A stretch of 64,000 bases of DNA from Cunninghamella blakesleeana (lineage: Eukaryota; Mucoromycota; Mucoromycetes; Mucorales; Cunninghamellaceae): assembly GCA_017871115.1 (NCBI GenBank), contig JAFCIZ010000005.1:3651501-3715500 (forward strand), given 5' to 3'. Below the pieces are notes generated by a model that was not told where the DNA came from, ran no database searches, and saw only the letters and a list, made by a program, of their open reading frames with translations. A program made the position numbers and the translations under genes. Each line of letters begins with the position of its first letter. Positions within the stretch are counted from its first letter, which is position 1. Shown here in pieces: positions 15,802 through 29,005 of this stretch.

Positions 15802-18800
15802 TCAAAGGTGGTAATGTGTAGCAAGATATTGCTGTGCTTCTGGATCGATGGATGAAAATAAATAATTCCAATCTTCAGGTGCTAACAATCTCTTATAACC
15901 ACTCAATACATCTTCAAATTCTTGTTTTAATACTGATGAAGGGTTTTCCCAAGTAGATATAATTTGTAAAATTAATCCAAGTGACTATATATAAATATAT
16001 GAAATTAATATTATGTAAAAAAATTTCATGATAAAAGTTATAGTAAACTTACATTTAATCCAGTTTCAGGCTGTTTTTTCATCATTAAACATAAGCCTCT
16101 AAAAGCTGAATCCTTTTCATCATATTCATTTACTAGTAATGATTTATTTAACCATGGATAAATAAAAGAAGGCAGTTCATTGGCCATTCGAGCAGGACAG
16201 GCAATACCCAATCTCCCTAAAGTTACCATTGCATTTTCACTTAATGATTCAGGTAGGCTCATATCGATTAATATAGGATACAGTCTAGCCATTAATGAAG
16301 GTATATAAGGTTCAATATGTGGACCCCATCGAAGTGCTATTTCACCAATTGACCACATACTATTGTTACAAACTGAGACGTTATGAAAATCAGGTACCAT
16401 TTGTTCAATCATTTCAGGTATATAGGAATGTAGATAAGGTTCTAATTTATCAAAGCATGCTATTGCGATATCACCAATAAGAACATATGTGGACTGAAGT
16501 ATTTCAGTTAATGGATCCTAGAAAAAAGAAAAAAGAAATAGAATAGAAGTACAAATGTTTATATACAGTTAAGACATTATCATTTATATAGTTATCATTA
16601 TCATTTTTTATTTTCTATTTTTTTAGATATAAATTCTTACACGAACACACACGTCCAATAAATCCAGTAATTTAGGTTCAGATTGTGATATAAGAGGGCC
16701 AATTAAAGACCCTAACCCTTGTACCAATCCAGATAACAAATCTAGAGCAAACATCATAAATTCTACATCAGGTGGATCTAAATCAGGGTGCTGATCTGCA
16801 AGGTAAGTCGCATGTAATGTTGATGCTACAAGTTTCACACATCTTGTATATACAGGTTCAGCATATCTTTCAAAACCAGTACCCAATGCTGCCGTGATAG
16901 ATGATAGACACTAAATAATAAAAATAATAAATAAAAATAAATAAAAACAAATAAATAAAAAAGTAAATAAATAAACAACATATGTAAATATAAATAAGGA
17001 GTGAAAAAAAAAAAAAATGATGATTACCATAAATAAAGGAATAATATTCACATCTTGATCAGCCAAAGTATTCCAACGATTAATTAGAGGTGGCATTAAT
17101 AATTCTAAATAATGAGGATGGTTTAATTCAGTACCAACCGATTCAGCTAATGTACCTAAAGCATCGTATAGGATGTTCATATTCTTTGGTTGATATAAAT
17201 TGAATGCTGCCCCAATATGAATTAAAATAGGTCGAATATAAGGTATCAATTTTAAATTTGCATGCTCTTCTAATGTGGCAAAAGCGGAACAACTTGATTC
17301 TTGTACTCTTTTGTTTTTATCCAATAATTTCTCTAAAAGTTTATATAAAACTGGTTCAAAAACTGTTTGGCGACCTTCTGGTGTATTATATTGATCTATA
17401 ATCCATTGTGAATAACGTCCAATTGTCCAACACGTGATTGATCGTACTAGTGGCTATATATATAGAAAACAAACAAATAAAATAAAATAATATATATGTT
17501 AACATTAATGATAATTATAAATACATAAAAAATTATGGCAAATGTATATTTGTTTACCTTTTTATCATCCAGACTTTTTAATAAATAATTAATTAAAAAT
17601 GGCAAGTGAGTAACCATATTAGATATGCCATCTAATTAAAAATAAAGTAAAATAAAAATAAAAATAAGCCATAATAATTAAAGACTAATAAGCGGAATAA
17701 AATGTATAATTATATATTTTATTTTTTAAAAAATTACCTTCAGCAATGGCACCTAATGCTAATATACCACTTTCACGAATTTTCCAATGATCATGTTCCA
17801 AACAACTTTTTAATAATGGTAAGATTATATTTATGACTGTTTCGGGATGAACCGCAGTAAGAGCTTCTAAAGCCGATGCACAGCATTTACGAAGAGTCCA
17901 CTCTGAATAAAATTCATCATCATCTACATTGTTATCATCATCAAATTCTTCTTCCATGTAATCCTCATCCTCATCCTCATCCTCTATATCTAAATAAATA
18001 GAGTATTAAATATAATAGTAAAAAATCAAATTTGCATACTTGTTTACAATTTTCCTTTATCGATTTATTATTGTTATTATTAATGTTATTTACCATTATG
18101 CATATGCTGTTGTTGTTGATCTCTATTTAAGTTGCCTGTATTACGTAATTGTTTTTTTCGAGCATATCTTGGAGCAATTACATGTGATGTATTATTCAAG
18201 TCTTCTATCAAATCAACATCCTGATCTTGATCAATATTGTCTTCATCATCCTGAATAGTATTTTTTTTATCTTTATCAGCATGATCATCACTGGTACCGC
18301 CACCGCCTAATAAAAGTATGTCCATGTCAGAATAAACCATATAGCAGAGTAAAATAGGGATGATTTGAGGGAGTGCAGCCAGTAAATAAAGTTCCATTTC
18401 TTTTATATTCACACAGATCGACCAAAAATCACATGCTTCCAAAGCAACATTTTCATTTTCATCTTGAATACAATGAATCATATACTGAATGATGGGTTTC
18501 ATATGTGGCAGTAGTACATTAGGTCTTGCTTCTAAAATCATGATAATGGATCGACATAATTCTTGACGAATTTCAGGTTCAGGATCTTCTGCTCTTGCAA
18601 ATAAAGATTGGACATATATATCAATGTTAGCATAAAGTGATTGTGATTTTAACATAACAAATTGATTGGTAGCTGTCATGGCCCTTTCTCGATAGCTTGG
18701 GTTAGGGTGGTCAAAAAAGGTAATTAATTTTGGTATAATGTAATCCAGCGGCTGTTCTCCATTGATTTCTTGGTTTAAATCATGCGTAGCATCTTCGCAA

Positions 18801-19481
18801 ATTTTACATAATGTATCTAAAGCCATCTATTAATGATATAAAATTAAAAAAATATAAAACGAGTCGATTATTTTTATTTGTTTATATATTTTTATTAATA
18901 AATAGCTGGATTATCATTGTTTATTCTTATTCATTCGTTACCTCTACATCGATTGGATTGGGATGGTTTAATTTTTCTACCAATAAAGGTAAGACTTCAT
19001 ACCAGTTATGAACTTGGCCACGCGTAACAATAGCAGTGATCACAGATCCAACTGCTTTTCGTATACCAGAATCAGGATCGGGTTGAAGTAAAGCTTTAAG
19101 ACAGCATTTTTTAACATGATTCAAGACGTTGAGTTGTATCTTATTATAATAATCAAGTATACTGTTTTTAAGTGTAAGTCCCGCTGTTGCACGAATAAGA
19201 GTATTTTCTTGTAGTTCCGTTAATATATAAACAAGGTAGCAAGGATAGTCAGGTATAGCATTAAACGATTCTAATTTCTTTTAATAATAATAATAATAAT
19301 AGTATGCAAAAAAGTGAGTCAAGTGATATAAAGGGTAAGGTTTTTAGTAGTATTACTATTGTTCATATTTTTGTCTTACATCTTGAATAGCTTGTTGATC
19401 TGTATTTTGAGGCTGTACAGCATTGGTAAAAAGTAATAATAATTCAGTTAAACCTTGTTGTTGGGGAATCCAATCAGCCAT
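15802..19481 (-). CDS. KAP104: Transportin (karyopherin beta-2, Kap104/TNPO1 type)
   Basis: Nine exons (19481-19380, 19277-18942, 18826-18094, 17989-17738, 17631-17558, 17453-17028, 16910-16641, 16517-16053, 15984-15802) give 946 residues of HEAT repeats. Transportin carries PY-NLS cargo, mainly RNA-binding proteins, into the nucleus in a Ran-dependent way. The match is collinear from end to end: the N-terminal W-x4-QGL segment, LFFDHPNPSYRERA-type repeats, DENVALEACDFW, the long acidic H8-type loop (about 305-420, rich in Asp/Glu with a QQQQHMHN stretch), WTLRKCCASALEAL, KIRESGILALGAIAEG, DKNKRVQESSCSAFATLEE, NILYDALGTLAESVG, ALDLLSGLVQGLG, VCNNSMWSIGEIA and EKDSAFRGLC. The acidic loop, which displaces cargo when RanGTP binds, is longer than in animals. 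The gene lies in tandem with SERCA. Confidence 0.95.
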
Positions 19482-20259
19482 TACTTTTATTATTATTAGT
19501 GTAATTATATATTAAGGATATAGAATATATTCGATTCAAAGGAAGGTAAAATGGTATAAAAGGAAAGTATAAAAAAGGATATACATACAATTATAATAAT
19601 AAAATAAAAAGAGTGAAGGAAAGAAAAAAGAAAAGGGGGAGAAAAGAAAAGAAAAGGAAAGGAAAGGAAAGGAAGAAAAAAATAAAATAAAATAAAATAA
19701 AAATTAAACTTATGCCCTTTTACTTTTTTTTGAACCCCGTGATTTTCTTTTTTTATAATTAGAGAGAGTTCAGCTAAAAATAACATGCTAAGAAATTACT
19801 GTTATTGTTCCATAAAAACATTACTGCCTTCCATTCTTTTGGTCTTGGTGTGTGTATTTTTTATTAATTTTATTTGATTTATTTATTTTGTATTGGTAAT
19901 ATAATAAATAAAAACAAGTTTAAATCAACCACAAAAATAATGTTACTCACGTCTTCGTTATTTTTTTTTTATTCTACTAAAAAAAAAAATAGTAAAATGT
20001 ATATAAAATTGAAAAAAGTTTAATCTATTTCCCGCCAAAAGGGATCAAACCTTTTTTCTCTTTTGGGATTTCGATAATAACAACAAATAAAAATAATACA
20101 TAAACAAGTATTTTATAGCTGGATGGATTTTTTCTTTTTTATTTATTTATTCGAATAATAATAAAATAATAATAATAATAATTTTAAGAATAAATAAATA
20201 GTATTAATAGTGATGATGGCAGTAATTATAGTATAAAATGATAATAAAAATGATTTACA
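19482..20259. other. Spacer upstream of the transportin gene
   Basis: 778 bases. An A/G-rich purine tract (about 19614-19700, GGAAA and AAAAT units) gives an open but meaningless hydrophobic frame on the minus strand. No gene is supported. Confidence 0.5.
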
Positions 20260-22646
20260 TTATTCGGCTATATATTTTCCAGAACGAGTGTTTTTATCAA
20301 TATGTACTATTTTAGCCCATAAACCATTATTGTCATTTGAATCTAAAATAGGGTTGGTGATGATCTCCAAGGAAGATAATAGCTGATCTTTTAATAAAAA
20401 TCTAATATGAATAGGTTGAGGAGTGGATTGGTATTTTGTTGAAAATCGAGCACGGATCATTTGCTCCTTTTCATTATCTTTTTCATCTATATCTTTTTCA
20501 AGTGACCACATAATTTTTTGTTGATCAATCATCCATTCTCCAGTCGGCATACTTTGGACATTTGTACAATCTCTACTTACTTGAGTAAACATAACAAGTT
20601 GGTCAGAATTATTATTACTCTTATTAAGGGATAGTGATGTTGTTGAGGAAGTTAAGGTTGAAGATGAAGGGAGTGTGTTACATATACTATTTTTATAGTA
20701 TTTGATCATCAATCGCGCCTGATCATCATCACATTTCCACATTGGTTTCACCATCCATGGTATCACCTTGTCTGAAGGCTGTTGACTCAGCTGATATTTA
20801 ATGCATGTTACATAGTCTAATTCTTGTATTAAATTCGATGTAATTTGATATTTCATTCCATTCTTATTCTTTTTACTTTTTCCTTTTGCTATAATATATT
20901 TTTCTAGTGTTGCTACTTGTAAATCATCTTGTTTTAATATAAAATAAATAGGTGTTTGGACATTATGACGAGGTCCTTCATATAATATAGCTATTTCCCC
21001 AACTAATTTCCTTTGTACCACTTCTCCATTGACTATATGTGCATGGATGGTTTCAGTTATACGTAGTTTAATAGGTGGAGATGGTGATGCGGGTGATGGT
21101 GTTTGATTTATATCAAGTCCTTGATTAAAATTACTTATTATTTCTTCTTCTTCTACTTCTTTCGTTAGAGTGGGTGAGCGGTCAATAGTAATAGTAGTAG
21201 TGGTAGTAGTGGTGGTAGGATGATCATTTTCATGTGCAAAAGGTGAATCATATGAAGTGGGTGACATTGTTATATTTTTATCATCATCATTTAGCTTATC
21301 TTCAGAAACTTCATCTATTGTAGTAGTTGTTGTTGATAAAGATAAAGGTGATGATGGAATTGAGCCTGCAGTGGCTGTATGATAAGACGAGTAAGAAGAG
21401 CCATTCATATCCATAATAGAAGAGCCGGTGGCTATATTTGTACTATTATTATTATTACCAAAATATTGAGACCTTAATTCCCTTCTTCCACGAGGCCTTT
21501 TTACAGTAGTTGTGTTTTTTTCTTTCAACATAGATGCCACACGAGTCAAAGCAATTTGAGATGTTTTTGCATCTTCTTGAATCACAGATTCGTTTTTAAT
21601 ATCTAGTTTGATAATAGAAGGTGATATACCATTTAAGCTGCCACTTTCCAATGAAGTGAGATCATTATCTGTATCTTGTAGATTGGTTTCATCATCGCCA
21701 CTTTGACTTTGATTATTATTAATAATGGTACTCCAAGGGGATCGGTCGGGTGGTGGAATGGAAAATCCTTCATCATCAATAAGTATGGTTGCTTTGGATT
21801 GAGGTGATAGAGATGATGATGATGGTGGAAGAGGTGGGCGATTAAAAAAGGTATCTGTAAAACTGGATGCTTTTCTTAATTGAGGAACATGAAGGGACAT
21901 GGAGCTGGTCATTGTTTTTGGTTGTTGAAATTGCTGATGATGTTGTTGTTGATAGTGTTTGGATGGTTCAATGGCTGAATTAGAATTAGTAGTGGCGGTA
22001 GTGGTTGTTATGGATTTTGTATCATTATCATATGTATTAGTTTCATCAGTAAAACTTTTAGCTCTCCCTGAATACATGGATGTGGATTCTGGTAATTCGG
22101 GTATTGGTATGCTATTTTCAAATGATTGTTTATTGTTTTTTGATGATGATTTTGATTTTCGTCGAATTGAAAAAGAGGAAAAAACTACAAGTGGATAATA
22201 GCAATAATAATAATAATAATATATATATATATATATATATTTATCAATGAGCAATCCTATTTACTTTTTACTCATGTATATACTATCTCTTTATATACAT
22301 TTATAAATATATTTATGGCTACGTCAAACTTACATTTTTTTGGTTTACTTGATTTTTTAGATTGAATAGCTGATGATGAAGGCTGTGTAGTATCGTTTTC
22401 ATCCATATTTTTTTGAGAAACTTCATTAATAGAGGATAAAGTCGATCGTGGTGTTCCAGGTGTAGGAGCTGATGAGTTTGATTCAAACGATTTAGTAGAC
22501 TGTGATTGAATAGGTTCATCAGAAATATCTATAAGTAAAGGCGGGTCCGAAAGTGAATATGAAGTAGAAATGTTGGAATCCATCATTTTTGTATCATTTG
22601 TTGAAATATGTGAAGAGGTAGAAAGCTGCATTGATGCTGAAGACAT
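20260..22646 (-). CDS. Muniscin-type endocytic adaptor with C-terminal mu-homology domain, no F-BAR
   Basis: Two exons (22646-22334, 22184-20260) give 745 residues. The first two thirds are Ser/Thr/Asn/Pro-rich, with poly-Thr stretches, PPP motifs and many possible phosphosites, and look disordered. From about residue 480 to the end the sequence resembles the mu-homology domain of muniscins (FCHo/Syp1/SGIP1): LRITETIHAHIVNGEVVQRK, GEIAILYEGP, PIYFILK, the core KVIPWMVKPMWKCDDDQARL, and the final strands IRFLLKDQLLSSLEI and LWAKIVHIDKNTRSGKYIAE. Muniscins start clathrin-coated pits by binding AP-2 and cargo. FCHo and Syp1 begin with an F-BAR membrane-bending domain; none is present here, and the 738 bases upstream contain no exon that could encode one. 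The remote family call is by pattern, so confidence is moderate. Confidence 0.7.
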
Positions 22647-23384
22647 TTATTATATAGATATATATTATTTATATAGATATATAAAATAATATATAAATAT
22701 AATGGTATATAAAATGGAACAAAGAAAAAAAGAAAGAGGGAATAAAAAAAGGAAAAGAACTGGAAAAAATAAATTATTTTAAAATAATTATTTTTTTATT
22801 GGCCCTAATAATTTTTACTTCATTAGCGGGATTTAAATCACTTTTTTACAACTTTTCTCCTCATAATATCATGCTCAATTGACTTAAGTGTAAAAAGAGC
22901 TTATGCCAGTTCTACACTATTAAGTTAGATACAAAAGCTTAATTCAAAGCGCCTGGGTTTTAATGATCATCTGCCAAATATTAAATATAATAAACAAACC
23001 TGTCCAAATTTTAAGTAAAAAAACATCGGTTCTTTAATATTTTTTTCTTCATCATCTTTAGTCAGAACAATTTTTTTACACTACAAACTTTTTTTGTTTG
23101 TAAAATATAATTAATTTAGAAGCATGATTTTTTTAACTAATTAAAACAAAAAGAAGTTTTATTTGTATTTTTAAAATAATTATATGAATATGATTTTTTT
23201 TTTTAAAAAAAAAGGTAATAGAAAAATATATGATGAATGATTTTTTTTTAAAAAAGATATAAACAATGAGGGGGGTATTTTTGAAATAGATAAAAAAGAA
23301 TAAATAATAATACTATAAGACATACTATATACGATAATAATGATATATATATTTTGATGATTTGAATATTAATATTATTATTTT
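22647..23384. other. Spacer between the muniscin gene and the small membrane protein gene
   Basis: 738 bases. The part 22800-23000 is less A/T-biased than its surroundings but has no long frame on either strand. No F-BAR-coding exon is visible. Confidence 0.5.
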
Positions 23385-23666
23385 TTATGGAAGATCTGGA
23401 TCAAACCAAGGGCTATCATCATAATCCTGAGGGTCAGTTAAATTTTGTAGTTGCCACAAAAGTAACATAATAGTCGTCGAAATAGTAGCTGCTACAAATG
23501 TTGCTGCAATAAATCTTTGAACAAAAGCACAACGTCGTCGAATATATCTTTTCATGTTATGGTTAGGTGTATTCGATGTTTCTGTGTCGGGGGGTATTGG
23601 TAAATAGATAGAATAATATGAAGGAGGATCTTTGGATAATAAAGGTAATTGTGAGGAATTTGCCAT
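23385..23666 (-). CDS. Small single-pass membrane protein with PPxY motif
   Basis: One uninterrupted frame of 93 residues. No family is recognised. Composition is protein-like and clearly richer in G/C than the flanks. The N-terminal part has SKDPPSYYS, a PPxY motif of the kind bound by WW domains of Rsp5/Nedd4 ubiquitin ligases, followed by a basic cluster (MKRYIRRR) and one hydrophobic helix at about residues 50-72 (FIAATFVAATISTTIMLLLW). The C-terminal tail is acidic (DPQDYDDSPWFDPDLP). Positive charges before the helix suggest the N-terminus with the PPxY faces the cytosol. It could be a small ubiquitin-ligase adaptor or an orphan protein; both are inference. The start is the only ATG in good position. 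Confidence 0.6.
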   Translation of the reverse strand: MANSSQLPLLSKDPPSYYSIYLPIPPDTETSNTPNHNMKRYIRRRCAFVQRFIAATFVAATISTTIMLLLWQLQNLTDPQDYDDSPWFDPDLP

Positions 23667-24399
23667 TACTGGTATTATTTATTGGAGTTGAGTAAAAAAA
23701 AAAAAAAAAGGTAAAGAGAAAAAGAAAAAGAAAAAAAATGGGAAAAAAGATTTTTTTTATTTTTACGGAGTTCAAAAATAACAAAAAAAGCATTATACAC
23801 AAACATTTGAAAGTGTAATAATAGATGTATATAAATAAATAAATAAAAGTTATACTTTATTATATATTTTTATATATATTAATAGGCAAAATTAAAAAAA
23901 ATTATGTATATATGTATGTATATATATATATTGCTAAATTAAAAAATTCTCGCCAAGTTTTATATAAATTAATACAATGATTAGTATAAAAAAAGTATTT
24001 GGTTATTATATCAACCAAGGAATCTTCGATACATTACACTAAAGCTGTTTTTTGTTACACAGACCTCTGAATTGATTAAATCTGATCAGTACATACACCT
24101 TGATAAAATTATAGTAAATATATTTGTTGTAAAATAATAGCACTTTTACTATTAGGAAATATATTTTATGATTCAATCTATAGATATTAATGTTTCAAAA
24201 AATAGAAAACTAAAAACAGTACTTATAATGCACTAATGATATCATATTTATATATATGTTTATATAAAAACTTAGCGTCAGCAGATAAAAACGGGGTTTT
24301 AAATTGCATACAAAATATATAACTTTTTTTTATTTCCTTTTCGTTGCTTCCTTCCTTTCTTATTATTATTTTTTTTTTTAAAAAAAAAAAACTTTAAAC
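23667..24399. promoter_or_regulatory. Divergent upstream region of the small membrane protein and anoctamin genes
   Basis: 733 bases of A/T-rich DNA between two divergent starts, ending in an 11-T/12-A mirror tract (24369-24391) just before the anoctamin ATG. No specific sites are claimed. Confidence 0.45.
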
Positions 24400-27304
24400 A
24401 TGTCGTTAGATATTGCTCCAACCAAGGAGCTTACAACTGAGTCACTATCTTCTAAAACAATAGCAACAAATAGTCCAGTATCAGCCCATAAAGTAGATTA
24501 TGTTATCGTATTTCAGTATCCTATCAAAGTAGATAATCGTAAAGAAGAAGAAGAAAAAGTAATCAGTAGTTTACAAAATATTATAAGAAAGCTTTCAAAA
24601 GCGAATTTACTATATGAAGTTATTAATGGTGAAAAAGATGGTACTATTTTAATCTTGGTGGGCTGCCCTTTGATACGCCTTTACAAAGAATTCAAAACAG
24701 AAAAGTAAAAATACAAATATAATAACCATAAAATATAAAATAATAAAAACATAAAGGACATGGGATGTTTAATATATAATGATCTGTCGTGTAGAATACG
24801 CGATTTTTTATTAGGTATTAAAGTGGATGATTCAGATATAAATAAAAATGATAATAAGGAAGTGGAAAAATCTCTTGAAGATGAATTATCAGAAGCCGTA
24901 AGGTTACGATTGGTATATAATATTTTGACTTCATCCGAAAATCATAATGGTGCTGATATTTCTCCTAATGTTGATCCATATGTTGAAAGTATCATGCCGT
25001 TACACAACGACGATTACAATAAAGTAAGTAAAATTACTATATTTTACCACTTTTTCCGTATACCATACTTGTATTTATAACACTTTTTATTTATTTGGAT
25101 TTTTTTTTTTTTTTTTTTTTTTTTTGAAGAAATGGATTTCAACTTGGTCAAAGAAATGGTTAATTAATAATGAAGATTTGATGAATATAAGAAACCAATT
25201 TGGTGAAAAGGTGATTATATATACATAATTAAAATATTAATTTTTCTTTTTTGTTTTTTTTTTTTTTTAAAAAAAAAAAAAATACTTATTAATATCTCTA
25301 TCCCTCTCTTCTTATTCTTTTCTAACTATGTTTCATTTAGGTTGCTTTTTATTTTGCCTTTGTTCAATCCTATTTATTATGGCTCAGTTTTCCAACAATA
25401 TTGGGTGTTTTTGTTTATTTCACTCACAGCAATACTTTAACAGTATGGTACTCTGTGGCCATGTTAGCATGGGGGATCACTTTTATTGAAATGTGGAAAA
25501 GGAAACAAACAGAATTGGCTATAACCTGGGAAGTAAGAAATTGTTCAAAACACGAAAAACGAAGAGCAGATTTTAAAGGTGATACCACAGTTGCAGATCA
25601 AGTGACAGGTGAAGAAATGCCTTTTGTACCTGCTTGGAAAATAATTTACCGTCGTGCATTATCTTTACCTGGCGTGGCTATCGGTGCTGTACTATTATTT
25701 ATTATTGTTGCTTTGGTATTTATGCTCCAACTGTTTTTACATGAATATTATACTGGTCCTTTCCATGAAATATTGGTAATTAGCTATAAATATTATTAAT
25801 TCAGGATTTGGGATTTAACATTATAGCGATTGTTCTATTTTACTAATAATCATCGTCATCATTACTTATTTTACTTTACATTTTCATTATCATCTTTTAG
25901 CATTACGCACCAACTATTACTTTTGCACTTTTAATTCCAACAATGTCTGGTATTTACACTACTTGGGTTCGTATTCTTACCAATTATGAAATGCATAAAA
26001 CAGAAAGTTCGTGGGAATATAGTTATACACAAAAAATTTTTGTCGCCAATTTTTTAGTTGGTTATTTATCCTTATTTTTTATTGCATGGATTTATATCCC
26101 ATTTGGAGATTATGTTTTACCCTATTTATCGGCACTCAACATTAGTCATCATCATAAAAAAGTGGATTTTCAACGTCTTCATGATCAATTTGTTTACTTT
26201 ATTGTTACCGGCCAAGTAGTTGGTTTTATGACAGAAATGGTGGTTCCTTATGCTAAAGCTTTATTGGTGCCAAAAGCAAAAGAACTATCTGCTAAAGTTA
26301 CTCATGATTCATCTGCTCTTTCTAAAAGGGATGAAGCCATGTCGTCGGAAGGATCGGCTATTAATTCTGCCAAAGTAAAGTTTGTTAAAAAAGTATACAA
26401 GGAAGTCGGTTTGGAAGAATACAATATTTATACTGATTATGTAGAAATGGTTATACAGGTAATAGTGCATTATAATGAATAAAAATAAATATCACACAGG
26501 ACCTTACAATAGTTAAAACAATCTTGTTTATTATTGTAAATATATATGTTAGTTTGGTTATATTAGTATGTTTTCTCCTGTTTGGCCATTGGCTTCCTTA
26601 TGCTGCATTATAAATAATTGGGTTGAATTACGCTCTGATGCTATCAAAATTTGTAAATATACAAGGTATATACTCATTATTTCTTTTTTTATAATTATCT
26701 AAATACTATCCTATTCCATTTTTGACTTTTATTATTTTAATTTATTTATTATAAATAGACGCCCTGCTCCATTAAGAGCTGAAGGTGTTGGACCTTGGTT
26801 AGGAAATATGGTAATATAAATAAAACTAAAAATAATAAAATATAAAAACCAATATTAATATAAAAAACTAGGTTTGAGGGAAGTATAAATAATTAATTCA
26901 TGTATATTCTATTTTATTTAACGGATATGTAGGAAGCTATTGTATGGTTATCATCCATTACTATGGGATCTTTCATTTACTTATTCCACCCTACAACAAA
27001 TATTCATTCATCCTATACACCACTTTTCACATTATTTGCCATTTTAATATCTGAACATTTGTATGTGGCCATATTATTTACCATTCGTTCTATCGTGTCC
27101 TTGATTCCAAGTTGGTCTGAGTTGATGATCAAGAAAGAAGATTATAAATTGAAACAATTGTGGTTACAAAAAATAGGCGAACAGAAAGAAGATGGGTTAG
27201 AGAATATTGTTAATAGCATTGGTGAGTTAAAGGATCAAGAATATTATAACGACCAAACCAAGTTTGGTATTCAAATTATTCAAAAGGATTTTAAAAATGA
27301 ATAA
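24400..27304 (+). CDS. Anoctamin/TMEM16 family membrane protein (Ist2-like)
   Basis: Eight exons (24400-24704, 24795-25023, 25130-25210, 25341-25775, 25901-26458, 26553-26665, 26759-26810, 26933-27304) give 714 residues. Fungal anoctamins are Ca2+-regulated lipid scramblases or ER-plasma membrane tethers. Signs: an N-terminal cytosolic alpha/beta domain (YVIVFQYPI...), KIRDFLLGIKV, GEKVAFYFAFVQSYLLWLSFP (TM1), a loop with FKGDTTVADQVTGEEMPFVPAWK, several hydrophobic helices, YTDYVEMVIQFGYISMFSPVWPLA (TM6-7 region with conserved acidic residues near the calcium site), NWVELRSDAIKICKYTRRPAP and GPWLGNM. The tail is short, without the long cortical-binding extension of budding yeast Ist2. For intron 1, the acceptor at 24793-24794 is the only one I found that keeps frame. 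Confidence 0.92.
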
Positions 27305-27628
27305 ATCAACTTGATTTATTATTATTATTATTTAAAAAAGAAAAATAAATAAATGTAATAAATAATATGTAATTAATAATGAAATATATATAATAATCAA
27401 TTTTATCATGGAATGGTATTTATTTTTAAATATGATACGTACTGCATAAAATATAATTAATAGCAATAATCAAAAATTATTTTAAACAGCGTCTCGCGCC
27501 TTCGAATTTTTTTTCCATGCCATTCTTTTAAATTCTCTATTCCTTTTCCCTTTTTTTTTCACCTTTTTTTCTTAAACTTTTTATTTTATTGTCATTTTTT
27601 TTAATAATAATAAAATAGTAATAAAAAT
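27305..27628. other. Spacer upstream of SGT1
   Basis: 324 bases with a GC-richer patch (GCGTCTCGCGCC near 27490) about 140 bases before the SGT1 start, then a T/C-rich leader. It probably contains the SGT1 promoter. Confidence 0.45.
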
Positions 27629-28966
27629 ATGTCAGGTGCCGATTTATATGCTAAAGCAAACGATGCTTTCTTTGATGATGATTATGATGAAGCTTTAGAT
27701 TTATTTTCACAAGCTATCCAAGTAGAACCCAAAAATCCCGAATTTATATTGAAAAGGTAATGAAAAAATATAGATTTTAATAAATAGAATAGTATATGTT
27801 AGTAATAATAATAATAACAACAAATATATTTACCTTTACATATTAATATCTTTATAACTAGATGTACTGTATATCAAAAATTAAATAAACAACAAGAAGC
27901 TCTAAAAGATGCTGAATTTGCTTTAAAAGTATTGGAAGAAACTCAAGGATCTAGAAGTTTGTTGGCTCGTGCCCACTTACAAACTGGGTAATATATATAT
28001 ATAATAAAGAAGAACAAATGAAAGACTGAAAAAGAGAGAGAAGCTTTGATTTATTGATTCTTTATTATTATGATTTTATTATTACTCTATATAGTATTGT
28101 TTTACATCGTTTAGAAAATTATAAGGAAGCACAAAAACACTTTGAATCTTCAAAAGAATTAAATCCAAGCGAAAAAACTTTGGTCACATGGTTACGTAAA
28201 AATTCTGAAAAATTACCTAAAGGTAAATGTTTATCTTATTTATATATATGATGTCTGTATGTTCATATGTATTCATTTTTTTTTTTTTTTTTGCATTGCT
28301 TTGCTTTTTTTTTTGTAAAATTATTTATTTTAGAAACTCCTCCAGTTGCTGCTGCGCCTGCTGAAGTAGCTCAACCAACTCCTCCACCAGTTACTCCTCA
28401 AAATGCTCGTGTTAGGTAATTTACTATATATTTACATATTTATGTTTGTACTTCTGTGATTTAATAATAATAATATACAATATTTATTCTTATATTTATC
28501 TTTTTAGACATGAATGGTTCCAAAATGATAGTTTTGTTACTGTTGAAGTATTCATGAAAAATATTAAACAAGATACCGTATCATTGGATTTCTTTGATAA
28601 ATCTGTAAGTTATATATTTATATACTTATATATTTATTTATTTTAAAACAACACTCTATTTACGATACCATTTGTTTTTTTATTTTTATTGTTATTATAA
28701 ATAGTTATCATTAACAATTAAGATGCCTACAGGCTCAGATTACTCTTTAGAATTGGACCCATTAGCTCATGAAATTATACCTAGTGAATCCACTTATAAA
28801 GTGTTATCCACTAAATTGGAAATTAAATTGAAAAAGAAACAAGAAGGAATTTTATGGGGCGCATTAGAAAGTGATGATGATCAGGGAAGAGCAAGTAAGT
28901 TTACATGTTTATACATATTGAATAAATAAAAAGATGGAGCATAAAGAAATGTATTAATAATGTGCT

Positions 28967-29005
<39 letters not shown>

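Noticed and set aside
19505..19786. 93-codon hydrophobic minus-strand frame upstream of transportin
   Set aside because: It is Phe/Leu/Ile read from a purine tract (GGAAA and AAAAT units) with no protein-like composition.
24760..24794. Start of anoctamin exon 2 at the in-frame ATG near 24760
   Set aside because: Joining from the exon 1 donor through the AAAG acceptor at 24757-24758 gives a stop after four codons; the acceptor at 24793-24794 keeps frame into IRDFLLGIKV.
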